From NCBI RefSeq assembly GCF_002803155.1, contig NZ_NNBP01000026.1, positions 1 to 64,000 of the forward strand: a DNA stretch of 64,000 bases. The letters run 5' to 3'. Below, one piece after another: positions 1-7,828 of the stretch. The notes beneath the pieces are model-generated. The model searched no databases and had not been told where the DNA came from. It was given only the letters and a program-made list of their open reading frames with translations. Source of the DNA: Streptomyces sp. CB02959. GTDB taxonomy: Bacteria > Actinomycetota > Actinomycetes > Streptomycetales > Streptomycetaceae. The position numbers and the translations under genes are program-made. Position 1 is the stretch's first letter; every line of letters starts with the position of its first letter.

Positions 1-1
1 C

Positions 2-73
2 GGCACCCTCACCGTCGCAGCAATCGTCATCTGGCTCCGCGACACCGTCCAAGAGCCATCAGAAACGACCTAG
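2..73 (+). CDS. C-terminal tail of an unidentified protein (partial)
   Basis: An open frame enters from the left edge and ends at a TAG at 71-73, giving the last 23 residues of a protein (ending EPSETT). The tail has a short hydrophobic run (TVAAIVIWL) followed by a charged end, so it could be the last membrane segment of a membrane protein. Too little is present to name a family. It is called because the frame is open from the edge and its codon use is GC-rich; it could be a chance frame. Confidence 0.35.
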   Translation, partial: GTLTVAAIVIWLRDTVQEPSETT

Positions 74-219
74 TGGCCTCCGCAGCCCCGCCTCACTTCA
101 CACGATCGAGGACCTACTCCCCGAAGTAAGCGTGCTGTGCGGAGAGCAGCGATATGTCGGAGGGCGGCACAGCGGCATAACGCTGAAAGGCCGTCCGTGA
201 GAGGCAGGAGGAGCCTGAA

Positions 220-375
220 ATGCCGAACAACGTCCAGGTGAATGTGGCGGCGAAGCCGGATCCCAAGCTCACGACGGCCAGCAGCAAGCAGCGAAAGCGA
301 CTGGACGAACTCTGCGACAAGCTGGCAGGTAAGCACGCTCAGCTGTGCAATCTCACTGTTGATCCCGGCATCTGA
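220..375 (+). CDS. small hypothetical protein (51 aa)
   Basis: An ATG at 220 preceded by a strong AGGAGG-type ribosome binding site (within 211-217) opens a 51-codon frame ending at TGA 373-375. The product is basic in the middle (SSKQRKRLDE), has two cysteines and no signal peptide or membrane segment. I do not recognise it. It lies in a stretch with eroded mobile-element genes, so it may be the remaining front end of a longer protein. The good ribosome binding site is the main evidence for translation. Confidence 0.45.
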   Translation: MPNNVQVNVAAKPDPKLTTASSKQRKRLDELCDKLAGKHAQLCNLTVDPGI

Positions 376-1498
376 CAACCAGAACTGCCGAACCTTGGGA
401 GCGCCGCAGAGTTCCAGCGGGGCGGAAGCACCCTCGCCAGCCTCTTCAGGAAGGCGGCGTCCCAGATAGCCCGGCTCTGGCCTATAGGGATGTCGCGCCG
501 CTCCCCGAGCACAGGGAGTGGAAGCCTGCCTCATCGGCGACACACCGCCGTAGCCTGCCACGTGCAGAAACCCCACCGGAACACTCCGGCGGGGCCTCGA
601 CATGCCACGAGCTCTCACGCAGATCTCACCAACTGGGCGTACTCCCCCGGACACAAGGCTCTGACTTGGCCTTAAGCGCCCTCCCTGGACCTGCTGGACG
701 CCTGTGGACGGGGGTTACAACCTGTGCCATGTCGTTCCACCACCGACGGTCCGTCGTGCAGAGGTAGCTGTTGGCGACAACGCGCCTTGCCAGCTGGCTC
801 GGCACGCGTGCTGAGGCTGAGCCAGGCGCAGGTGAAGACCTACTGGCGGATCGCCGTCACGTCGCCCGCCGGGTTGAAGAGCCTGGCGCACAGCGCCCCC
901 AAGCCCCTCTTGTGCGCAGCACGCCAGCCTCTACCGCTCCAGTTGCAGAGACGAGAGGTACCGCGATGGCACTGATGCGGACATCGCCGTGTCAACCAAG
1001 AGTCGCCACGCCGTTCTTCCTCTGCACTGGCGACGGCGGATGGTCGCCCTCTCCAACGGCGCCGACAGCCCTTCCCGGCTTTCGGCGATTGACGCCAAGA
1101 TCCGGACCACGCACGGACCAACTCCCTCCGGACGGTCTCCTCGACCTCCATCACAGCAGGTGAGCACCGCTATGAGCGCTGTACCACCAGCAGTCCAAGA
1201 ACCTCCAGGTCGGATCACCCGTGTGCTGGGGCGACCACCCCAGCCGAAGAGGCGCTCGTCGGTAGCGACCACTGCGCCCTCGCCCCTGCCGGCGATCACT
1301 GGGCGTGCCCGCGGCAAGGTGGCTCGCGCACCTCAGTTCCGGCCGTGGTCGCGGAGCTTCCTGGGGAGAATCTGGGGAGTATCACGGCCGCTGGGGAGCG
1401 CGTGGGGAGAATCCGCTGCATAAATCAGCACGAGGCTGAAAGACAGAGAAAGAACCATTCGCGCAGGTCAGCGACCTACTTAGCGCCAACACCGCAGG
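376..1498. other. stretch without a convincing gene
   Basis: Several overlapping open frames occur here on both strands, but none has a ribosome binding site, family motif or consistent codon bias, and each conflicts with the others. The stretch contains one terminator-like hairpin (571-594) and the repeated CTGGGGAG motif near 1361-1412. With fragments of an integrase and a HipA-like kinase following, it reads as decayed accessory DNA. Confidence 0.6.
571..594. terminator. hairpin, probable terminator
   Basis: CCCCACCGG and CCGGCGGGG pair as a 9-bp stem with one mismatch around a 6-nt loop (AACACT). The loop and right arm (GAACACTCCGGCGGGG) recur almost unchanged in the larger hairpin at 25600-25641. 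Confidence 0.5.
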
Positions 1499-1728
1499 TC
1501 AAGGGCGGCGCCTGGGCAACTCCATGATGTAGGTACCGAGGTCGTCCCCCTCGACGATCCCGGGGAGCGACCCACCCTCACGCAGGGGCGTGACATAGCG
1601 GGTCGCAACCACCTCTCGCAAAGCTTTCTCACGACTCAAGGGTCATTTTCCTTAGTTTCAATGGTCGACTTCAAAGAGGCTCACGGCCCGGAACTGCCCC
1701 CGCCCAACCCTGGGGAGAATCCGGGGAG
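1361..1728. repeat. 19-bp direct repeat flanking the HipA/integrase remnants
   Basis: CTGGGGAGAATCTGGGGAG at 1361-1379 recurs with one change (T to C) at 1710-1728. Extra partial copies of CTGGGGAG lie at 1391 and 1402. The second copy falls inside the reading frame at the 3' end of the integrase fragment. Such repeats could be a duplicated integrase 3' end or an attachment-site remnant; the sequence does not decide between these. Confidence 0.45.
1499..1639 (-). pseudogene. HipA-family kinase, N-terminal fragment
   Basis: A 46-codon frame starting at a TTG (1637-1639) and ending at TGA (1499-1501) encodes ALREVVATRYVTPLREGG followed by SLPGIVEGDDLGTY. This strongly resembles the start of HipA-like kinases found in streptomycetes, which are normally about 250-300 residues. 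After about 38 residues the resemblance stops and the frame terminates, so the kinase core is missing. An ATG just upstream is out of frame. It is a truncated remnant next to the integrase fragment. The family call is from memory of the motif. Confidence 0.55.
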
Positions 1729-1962
1729 AACCGACTGGCGCACAGAACACCCCGCTCGCCCGCGCAGCCCGTCGATGGCGCTTCGCCCTTTGCTTCCGGC
1801 CTCCGGCATGAAGTGAGCATAGTAACCGAGCGTGATGGCCGGGGATGAGTGGCCGAGCCACCGCCCGACGGTCACTACGGACTCCCCGCCGCCGGCAAGA
1901 GGGAGACAGAGGGAGGCACAGGTGTGCCGCAGCACGTGAAAACCGTCCTTGAGCTGATCACG
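1681..1962 (-). pseudogene. tyrosine site-specific integrase, C-terminal fragment
   Basis: The frame encodes KDGFHVLRHTCASLCL, then GESVVTVGRWLGHSSPAITL and GYYAHFMPEAGSKGRSAID. This is the end of a tyrosine recombinase catalytic domain: the HxLR motif with its Arg, the GHSSPAIT His/Ser stretch and the nucleophilic Tyr of YYAH are all visible. A stop codon (TGA, 1963-1965 on the minus strand) lies just upstream in frame and no N-terminal DNA-binding half is present, so about three quarters of the gene (usually 380-450 aa) is gone. It marks a former integrative element. Confidence 0.8.
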
Positions 1963-2030
1963 TCACGAACTCGAAGCGCCGTCTCCCATAACCAAACCTC
2001 GCGGCGTTCCCGAGATGTCCGTGATGTTCC

Positions 2031-2723
2031 TCAGCGGCGGGTCCCCGCCGGTCGCCCTGGTTCGGGGCAGGCCAGTCCGGTCTGGTAGGCGATGACGACG
2101 AGTTGGGCTCGGTCTCGCGCGCCGAGTTTGGTCATCGCGCGGTTGACATGGGTTTTGGCGGTGACGGAGGTGACGAAGAGCCGCTGGGCGATCTCGTCGT
2201 TGGACAGGCCGGCCGCGACGAGGGTGACCACCTCGTTCTCGCGCGGGGTGAGGGGGGCCAGTTGCGGCGGCATGTTGCGGCCGGGTGGGGCGGGTTGGGC
2301 CAGGAAGCGGGCGATCAGGGCCTTGGTCGCGGTCGGGGAGAGCAGGGAGTCGCCTGCGGCCACTACCCGGATCGCGTTGAGGAGTTCGTCGGGGTTGACG
2401 CCTTTGCCGAGGAAGCCGCCGGCGCCTGCGCGGAGGGCCTCGGCGACGTATTCGTCGTTCTCGAAGGTGGTCAGGATGAGAATCCGCACGCCCGCGAGGT
2501 CCTCGTCGTCGCTGATGAGTTTGGTCGCGGCGAGGCCGTCGAGGTCGGGCATGCGGATGTCCATCACCACGAGGTCGACGTGGTGGCTGCGGGCCAGTTG
2601 GACGGCCTCGCGTCCGGTTGCCGCTTCGGCGACGACTTCCATGCCTGGGGTGGAGTCGATGAGCATGCGGAAGGTGCCTCGCAGGAGGGCTTGGTCGTCG
2701 GCGAGCAGGACGCGGATCGTCAT
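2031..2723 (-). CDS. NarL/LuxR-family response regulator
   Basis: A 230-residue two-component response regulator and transcription factor. The N-terminal receiver has the acidic pair D9/D10, the phosphoacceptor D55 (VVMDIRMPD) and the conserved Lys near 108. The C-terminal LuxR helix-turn-helix spans about 158-213 (LTPRENEVVTLVAAGLSNDE). The ATG at 2721-2723 overlaps the TGA of the upstream histidine kinase (ATGA), so the two are translationally coupled and very likely cognate. Its output domain closely resembles the decayed regulator at 38165-38494. Target genes are unknown. Confidence 0.93.
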   Translation of the reverse strand: MTIRVLLADDQALLRGTFRMLIDSTPGMEVVAEAATGREAVQLARSHHVDLVVMDIRMPDLDGLAATKLISDDEDLAGVRILILTTFENDEYVAEALRAGAGGFLGKGVNPDELLNAIRVVAAGDSLLSPTATKALIARFLAQPAPPGRNMPPQLAPLTPRENEVVTLVAAGLSNDEIAQRLFVTSVTAKTHVNRAMTKLGARDRAQLVVIAYQTGLACPEPGRPAGTRR

Positions 2724-3919
2724 GAGGTCAGGTCCTTCCGGGCGGCGGGCAACGGGAGTTCGGTGTGGATGCGGAAGCCTCCGGCGGGGCGGGGCCCGGC
2801 GGCGAGGGTTCCGCCCGCGGCCTTGGCCCGCTCGCGCATCCCGATCATGCCGTGCCCCGTGCCGGCACTGTCGTTGCTGCCGGCTTCCGGTGTTCCGGTG
2901 CCGTTGTCTTCGACGGTGATCCGCAGGGCGTCGGTCCGGTGGTCCAGGTGGACGCGCACCGGGACGGGGCCCGCGTGCTTGCGGGTGTTGGTCAGGGCTT
3001 CCTGGACGATCCGGTAGGCGGCGAGGTCGATGATCGGCGGCACCGGCGACCCGGTTTGCCGGCCGGTGCGTTCGAGGGTGATGCCAAGTCCGCTGTGGCG
3101 GAAGGACTCCAGCAGGGTGTCGAGGTCGGCGAGGCCGGGTGCGGGCTCGCGGGGAGTGGCCCGGTCGTCGCCGTGGCGGAGGAGTCCTACTGTCGCGCGC
3201 AGCTCGTCCAGTGCCGTACGGCTGGTGTCCCGGATGCGTTCGAGGGCCTGGTAGGCGTGGTCGGGGTCGCTGCGCATCAGGTGATGGGCGACGCCCGCCT
3301 GGGCGTTGACCAGGGTGATGTGGTGGGCGACGACGTCGTGGAGCTCTCGGGCTATGCGCAGGCGCTCTTCGATGACGCGGCGGCGGGCTTCCTCCTCCCG
3401 AGTGCGTTCGGCCCGTTCGGCGCGTTCGATGGCGGCGGCGAGGAGCCGTTGGCGGCTTCGGGCGGCGTCGCCGCTGGCGACCGCCAGGCACATCCCGGCG
3501 ATCACGGCCAGATGCTGCCAGAGGTTCTCCAGCCCCGGCTCGCGGATCAGCGACGCGGCCACGATCGCCGCGGTCGCGTATGCGGTTACGCGCCAGGCAA
3601 AGCGCGGGTCGGACCGCCTGGCCACGGCATGGACCGCGACCACGGTGGGGATGGGCGAGCCTCCGGGGAAGGAGATCAGGAGGATCTGGGCGATGTTGAC
3701 GGCCAGGGTCGCCACGACGACCGGGACCGGCCGGCGGGTGCGGGCGGCCAGCGGCGCACAGGCAAGCGCCAGGCCGCCGATGGCCCACCCGATCGGGCTG
3801 TGATGTCGGTAGGCGGTGAACACCGCCACCGGGGCGGACAGGGCGAAGCAACCGAGTGCGGCTGCCAGGTCGGCCACCCACGGCGAGGCCCGCAGCCACC
3901 CTGTGGGATGGTCGATCAT
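2720..3919 (-). CDS. sensor histidine kinase (NarL-partner type)
   Basis: A 399-residue membrane sensor kinase. Residues about 15-150 contain four to five hydrophobic segments with no large extracellular domain. They are followed by a coiled linker (ERAERAERTREEEARRR), the HisKA_3 dimerisation box with H194 (ARELHDVVAHH), and a C-terminal ATPase with DNGTG and GHGMIGMRERAKAAGG. The ATG at 3917-3919 has an AAGGAG ribosome binding site 5 nt upstream. It overlaps the response regulator by 4 nt. A perfect 17-bp hairpin (3938-3983) sits right upstream, so read-through from the P450 operon is probably limited. The lack of a sensor domain suggests it senses a membrane-associated signal. Confidence 0.93.
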   Translation of the reverse strand: MIDHPTGWLRASPWVADLAAALGCFALSAPVAVFTAYRHHSPIGWAIGGLALACAPLAARTRRPVPVVVATLAVNIAQILLISFPGGSPIPTVVAVHAVARRSDPRFAWRVTAYATAAIVAASLIREPGLENLWQHLAVIAGMCLAVASGDAARSRQRLLAAAIERAERAERTREEEARRRVIEERLRIARELHDVVAHHITLVNAQAGVAHHLMRSDPDHAYQALERIRDTSRTALDELRATVGLLRHGDDRATPREPAPGLADLDTLLESFRHSGLGITLERTGRQTGSPVPPIIDLAAYRIVQEALTNTRKHAGPVPVRVHLDHRTDALRITVEDNGTGTPEAGSNDSAGTGHGMIGMRERAKAAGGTLAAGPRPAGGFRIHTELPLPAARKDLTS

Positions 3920-3937
3920 GTGCACTCCTTCAGCGTA

Positions 3938-3983
3938 CGCAGCCCCGTCCGCACCCGGGATCCCGTGTGCGGACGGGGCTGCG
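3938..3983. terminator. perfect 17-bp hairpin between two same-strand operons
   Basis: The arms at 3938-3954 and 3967-3983 are exact inverted repeats (CGCAGCCCCGTCCGCAC and its complement) around a 12-nt loop. It lies after the stop of the ferredoxin reductase gene and only about 8 nt before the kinase ribosome binding site, so it can terminate the upstream operon. It would also lie in the 5' leader of any transcript covering the kinase. Confidence 0.75.
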
Positions 3984-4031
3984 CGCCCTGGGCTTTGTCC
4001 CCGGCGCGGCGGGCTCGGCCCGGGCACGGGG

Positions 4032-5213
4032 TCAGGCGGTGGCGTGCTCGGTGAGGCGGTTGCGGTGCTGGAGCAGGGCGCGCGGGCTGTTCCAGCCGAG
4101 TGCGCCGACGACCTTGCCGTCTGCGTGGTAGAGCGCGACGAACCTGGGTGACCGGGGATCGCCGTCGACGACTTCGATGGGCGCGTCGGACGGGCACCAG
4201 CCATGGATCTGGATCTTGGTGTCGTACTGGTCGGTCCAGCCGAACGGGATCGGGGCGTACGGCAGCGCGCGGTTCGGGCCGGCCAGGAGGTTCCGGGCGG
4301 CGATGATGGCTTGTTGAGTGGCGTTGGTACGTTGTTCCAGCCGGATCCGTCCAACGGCGAGGGGGTGCGGCCAGTTGGCGACGTCGCCGGCCGCGTACAC
4401 GCCGGATACGGCTCGGCAGGTGGGGTCGCACAGCACACCGTCGCCCAGCGGGATCCCGGAGTCGGCCAGCCAGTCGGTTGCCGGCACCGAGCCGATGGCG
4501 ACCACGACCACGTCGGCGGGAAGTCGAGTGCCGTCATCGAGGACCACCGCGGTGACCCGGCCGTTCTCGCCGGTCATGCTGGTGACGTGGCGGCGCATGT
4601 GGAGAGACACCCCGTGTTCGCGGTGCGTCTCGGCCACCAACTGCCCGATCTCCGAGCCGACTTGCCGGGCCAGCGGGGTGGGCTCGACGTCGACGAGGGT
4701 GACGTCCAGGCCGAGGCCGCGTGCGGTGGTGGCGATCTCGCTGCCCAGGAACCCGGCGCCGATCACCACCACACGGGGTCCGGCCAGCAGCTGGGCGCGT
4801 AGCGTCAGCGCGTCGTCGAGGGTGCGCAGCACATGCACCCCGGCCAGATCGTGGCCGAAGGGCAGCCGGCGGGGGCGCAGCCCGGTGGCGATGATCAGGC
4901 CGTCGTAGTCCAGGCGTTCCCCGTTGTCCAGGGTGACAGTACGTGCCACCGAGTCCGCCCCCGTCGCCCGGCAGCCCAACTTCAGGTCCAGTTCCAGGCG
5001 TTGGACGTCCTGCTCCGGGCGCAGCGTGGCCTTGTGGGGTTCCCATTCGCCGGCCAGGATCTGCTTGGACAGTGGTGGCCGGTCGTAGGGGAGCCGCAGT
5101 TCGTCGCCGACCATGGTGAGCGTGCCGGTGAAGCCCTCGCGGCGCAGGGCGTCGGCCGCGGTCAGGCCCGCGGCCGACGCGCCCACCACGACGATGCGGT
5201 CCATGGTGGGCAC
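4032..5213 (-). CDS. FAD-dependent ferredoxin reductase
   Basis: A 393-residue flavoprotein that would pass electrons from NAD(P)H to the neighbouring ferredoxin for the P450. It has an N-terminal FAD-binding Rossmann motif (VVVGASAAGLTAADALRREG), a second NAD(P)H-binding motif (VVIGAGFLGSEIATTARGLG), the second FAD motif (GVYAAGDVAN), and a C-terminal reductase domain, with normal length for the rubredoxin/putidaredoxin-reductase-like family. The GTG start overlaps the ferredoxin TAG by 1 nt; an internal ATG nine bases later is an alternative. It is the last gene of the four-gene P450 operon. Confidence 0.93.
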   Translation of the reverse strand: MPTMDRIVVVGASAAGLTAADALRREGFTGTLTMVGDELRLPYDRPPLSKQILAGEWEPHKATLRPEQDVQRLELDLKLGCRATGADSVARTVTLDNGERLDYDGLIIATGLRPRRLPFGHDLAGVHVLRTLDDALTLRAQLLAGPRVVVIGAGFLGSEIATTARGLGLDVTLVDVEPTPLARQVGSEIGQLVAETHREHGVSLHMRRHVTSMTGENGRVTAVVLDDGTRLPADVVVVAIGSVPATDWLADSGIPLGDGVLCDPTCRAVSGVYAAGDVANWPHPLAVGRIRLEQRTNATQQAIIAARNLLAGPNRALPYAPIPFGWTDQYDTKIQIHGWCPSDAPIEVVDGDPRSPRFVALYHADGKVVGALGWNSPRALLQHRNRLTEHATA

Positions 5214-5407
5214 TACTTCTCCACCTCGATGGCCAGTGCGGGGCAGCGGGCGGCGGCGTCCTGGACCTGGGCCAGCAGCTCCTGCGGCGGGGCGGGGTCG
5301 AGCAGGACGACGATGCCGTCCTCATCGCGCTGGTCGAAGACCTCGGCGGCGGCCAGCACACACTGCCCGGCCCCCACACACTTGTCCTCGTCAATGGTGA
5401 TCTTCAT
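5213..5407 (-). CDS. 3Fe-4S ferredoxin, P450 partner
   Basis: A 64-residue ferredoxin with Cys10, Cys16 and Cys55 (KCVGAGQC ... CP). The position where a 4Fe-4S protein has its extra cysteine is occupied by Gly/Ala, so a 3Fe-4S cluster is expected, as in the ferredoxins serving actinobacterial CYP105-type enzymes. Start is the ATG at 5405-5407. It lies 53 nt after the P450 and overlaps the reductase start by 1 nt, placing the complete electron chain in one transcript. Confidence 0.95.
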   Translation of the reverse strand: MKITIDEDKCVGAGQCVLAAAEVFDQRDEDGIVVLLDPAPPQELLAQVQDAAARCPALAIEVEK

Positions 5408-5460
5408 CAGGGAAGTTCTTTCTCGGGTGTGTTCGGTGATGCGCCGCGGACAGCGGTCGT

Positions 5461-6666
5461 CTACCAGGCCACGGGGAGCTTGTGGACGCCGTAGACGAGC
5501 ATGTCGTCGCGCATCGGCACGTCCTCCACCGGCACCGCCAGCCGCAAGGTGGGGAACCGGTCGAGCAGGGCGGAGAAGGCAGCCTTCATCTCCACCCTGG
5601 CCAGCTGCTGTCCCAGGCACTGGTGGATCCCGTGGCCGAACGCCAGGTGCGGGCTGTAGGTGCGGCCCACGTCCAACTGGTCGGGGTCGTCGCCGAAGTG
5701 CTCCGTGTCGCGGTTCCCCGAGGAGAGGGAAGCCACCACCGTGGAGCCGGCCGGGATCCGGTGGCCGCCCAACTCCACGTCCTCAACAGCCGTGCGGCGC
5801 ACGCCGTACTGGATCACGCTCAGATATCGCAGCAGTTCCTCGACGGCGGTGTCCAACAGCGACGCATCGGCGCGCAGCGCCTCCCACTGGTCGGGGTTGT
5901 GGAGCAGGCACAGGGTGCCCAGCGCGATCATGTTGGCCGTCGTCTCGTGCCCGGCGAGCAGCAGCAACCCCCCGACACCGGCAAGTTCCGCATCGGTCAG
6001 TTCTCCGGAGCGCACCAGATCGCTGAGGATGTCATCGCCGGGCTCGGCCCGCTTGGCGACGGCGAGTCGGCCGATGAACTGGTTCATCGCCTGTTGGGCC
6101 TGCTGGACCTCCTCGGGGCTCGCGTCGAGCCTGATGAGCGTGGCGGAGGTGCGTTGGAACTCCTCTCGGTCGGCGTAGGGCACCCCGAGCAGTTCGCAGA
6201 TCACCAGGGAGGGGACCGGCAGGGCGAAGGCCTGCACGAGGTCGACCGGGCCCTCGGCGGCGGCCATCGCGTCCAGCTGCTCGGCGACGATCTTCTCCAC
6301 CGCGGGGGTCAACTGCCGCATCCGGCGCACGGTGAACCGGCCGGTGAGCAGCCGGCGGAACCGGGTGTGCTCGGGCGGGTCCATCATGATGAACATCCCC
6401 GGCGCCGGCGGGGGCGGCGAGCCATCGCCATCGGCGGCGCCGCCGGTCCGCAGCTGACGGCGCCGGGAGCTGAACCGCGGATCGGCCAGCATCTCCCGCA
6501 CCTCCTCATAGCCGGTGACCAGCCAGCCGGTCAGGCCATCCGGCAAGGTCACCTCCGCGACCGGGTCCTGCTCCCGCAGCGTGCGGTACTCCGGCGGGGG
6601 ATCGAACGGACAGGTCCGCGCCATCGGCTGCGTCCTGGGAACAGGCTGTGCTTGAGCTTCGGTCAT
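5461..6666 (-). CDS. cytochrome P450 (CYP105-like)
   Basis: A 401-residue soluble class I P450 monooxygenase. Visible landmarks are the I-helix oxygen-activation motif AGHETT (238-243), the ExxR pair E277/R280, and the heme-binding loop FGHGIHQCLGQQLAR with ligand Cys350. The ATG at 6664-6666 overlaps the stop of the DUF3159 gene (ATGA) and has AAAGGA upstream, which fixes the start over longer in-frame extensions. Downstream ferredoxin and reductase complete the redox system. Features resemble CYP105 family members that act on xenobiotics or late macrolide and terpenoid intermediates; the substrate is not evident. The adjacent LAL regulator may control it. Confidence 0.96.
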   Translation of the reverse strand: MTEAQAQPVPRTQPMARTCPFDPPPEYRTLREQDPVAEVTLPDGLTGWLVTGYEEVREMLADPRFSSRRRQLRTGGAADGDGSPPPPAPGMFIMMDPPEHTRFRRLLTGRFTVRRMRQLTPAVEKIVAEQLDAMAAAEGPVDLVQAFALPVPSLVICELLGVPYADREEFQRTSATLIRLDASPEEVQQAQQAMNQFIGRLAVAKRAEPGDDILSDLVRSGELTDAELAGVGGLLLLAGHETTANMIALGTLCLLHNPDQWEALRADASLLDTAVEELLRYLSVIQYGVRRTAVEDVELGGHRIPAGSTVVASLSSGNRDTEHFGDDPDQLDVGRTYSPHLAFGHGIHQCLGQQLARVEMKAAFSALLDRFPTLRLAVPVEDVPMRDDMLVYGVHKLPVAW

Positions 6667-7355
6667 GACTGGGAAGTCCTTTCCATACGGTGGGAAGGGT
6701 GGGATATCTCGATGCCCAAGGGGCCGGGAAGGGCGGAGACCTCGCAGCGGTGCGTTCCGACACCCCGCCGGTAGATGCGCCAGCCCAGCAGTGCGGTGAG
6801 TGCGAGAACGATCGGGCCGAAGACGTCGACCGCGCCGAGGGCGACCGCCTGACCGGAGAAGAACAGCGGGAGTTGGACCGACAGCATCACCACGTGCCCG
6901 GCAAGCATCACCAGGTTGCCCCTGCTGAGCGCCCGCCGACGCACCGCACACCGTCGCCATCGGGTCCGCTCACCCGTGATCAGCCCGACCGCCAAGCCCA
7001 TCGGCGGCCATCCGAGCAGCAACAGCACCGGCGTCACCACGGTCATCACGCAGTGCACCACCAGGGCGGGGAGGAAGAAATGCGTGGCCTGTCCGCTGCA
7101 GGCAGCCAGCACACCTCCGACACCCATCAGGCCGAGAACAGCCAGAGCGCGCCGCACGCGCTCCCCACGCACCAACCGGTAGACACAGATCCCCACCCCG
7201 GCCACGACAGCCGGCGCAAGAGCGACGACGACCCGGTGGGTGAGCGCAAAGCCCACGGTGAAACCGAAGACGGGCGCGACATCGATCACAGCGTCACGCA
7301 GCCGACGGCGGACCGCCTCTCCAGCGACGTCCGCATGGCGGGTCCCAGGATGCAC
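6663..7355 (-). CDS. DUF3159-family membrane protein
   Basis: A 230-residue integral membrane protein with about five to six hydrophobic segments and the conserved core FFLPALVVHC ... GLAVGLITGERTRWRRC ... RGNLVMLAGHVVMLSVQLPL typical of DUF3159 proteins. Start chosen is GTG at 7353-7355 with GAGGAG about 11 nt upstream; the extra upstream open frame lacks similarity and looks non-coding. Its stop overlaps the P450 ATG (ATGA), so it is the first gene of the P450 operon. Family function is unknown; coupling to the P450 suggests handling of a lipophilic substrate or product, which is inference. Confidence 0.8.
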   Translation of the reverse strand: MHPGTRHADVAGEAVRRRLRDAVIDVAPVFGFTVGFALTHRVVVALAPAVVAGVGICVYRLVRGERVRRALAVLGLMGVGGVLAACSGQATHFFLPALVVHCVMTVVTPVLLLLGWPPMGLAVGLITGERTRWRRCAVRRRALSRGNLVMLAGHVVMLSVQLPLFFSGQAVALGAVDVFGPIVLALTALLGWRIYRRGVGTHRCEVSALPGPLGIEISHPSHRMERTSQS

Positions 7356-7401
7356 GACTGCTCCAACTCCTCGACAGACGGCCCTTCTTTCGGCCGCTTG
7401 A

Positions 7402-7432
7402 GCACTGTCCACAGTGCCGTGCGGCCGCACGG
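7402..7432. promoter_or_regulatory. adjacent palindromes upstream of the P450 operon
   Basis: GCACTGTCCACAGTGC (7402-7417) is a perfect palindrome with a 2-nt centre, and it abuts CCGTGCGGCCGCACGG (7417-7432), also a perfect palindrome. They lie 47 bp upstream of the first gene of the P450 operon, where a repressor or activator operator would be expected. A third dyad (CCTGCTGC ... GCAGTAGG, 7461-7480) lies beyond. No protein can be assigned. Confidence 0.45.
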
Positions 7433-7828
7433 CCGTCGTCGCGCGTCCGCAGACACTTGACCTGCTGCAAACGCAGTAGGCGGCCGGGAGCACTTGCTAC
7501 GAACGCAGACACCGGCCGGAGCGGGAGACCGGCCGGGCGGACTCCGTAAGGCCCCTTCCTCGCTGTGCGCCGCCCGGCCGGATCGCCTCTGCGCCGCGAG
7601 GCAGTGGCGGGGCGGGCGAGGTGGGGCGGCTCAGGGCTCGCCACGCTACTGGGGTCGGCCGATCGGTCCTGGGCAGAGGCCGGTTGAGCCGGCCGCCGCC
7701 GTACGGGACGCGGACCTCGCGTTCGATCGCGGGGCGCCTTCGTTCTGTCCGGGGAACGGGCAATCGCTAGGCATATCCAAGACGTGTGCTATTAAATCCC
7801 TGACATTGCATGGCGCGTGGGGGATCGA
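7433..7828. other. intergenic region between P450 operon and LAL gene
   Basis: Divergent control region of about 400 bp. It holds the 7461-7480 dyad and AT-richer DNA just before the LAL gene (TATTAAATCCCTGACATTG), but no clear consensus promoter and no supported gene; the open frames in it are shadows. Confidence 0.5.
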
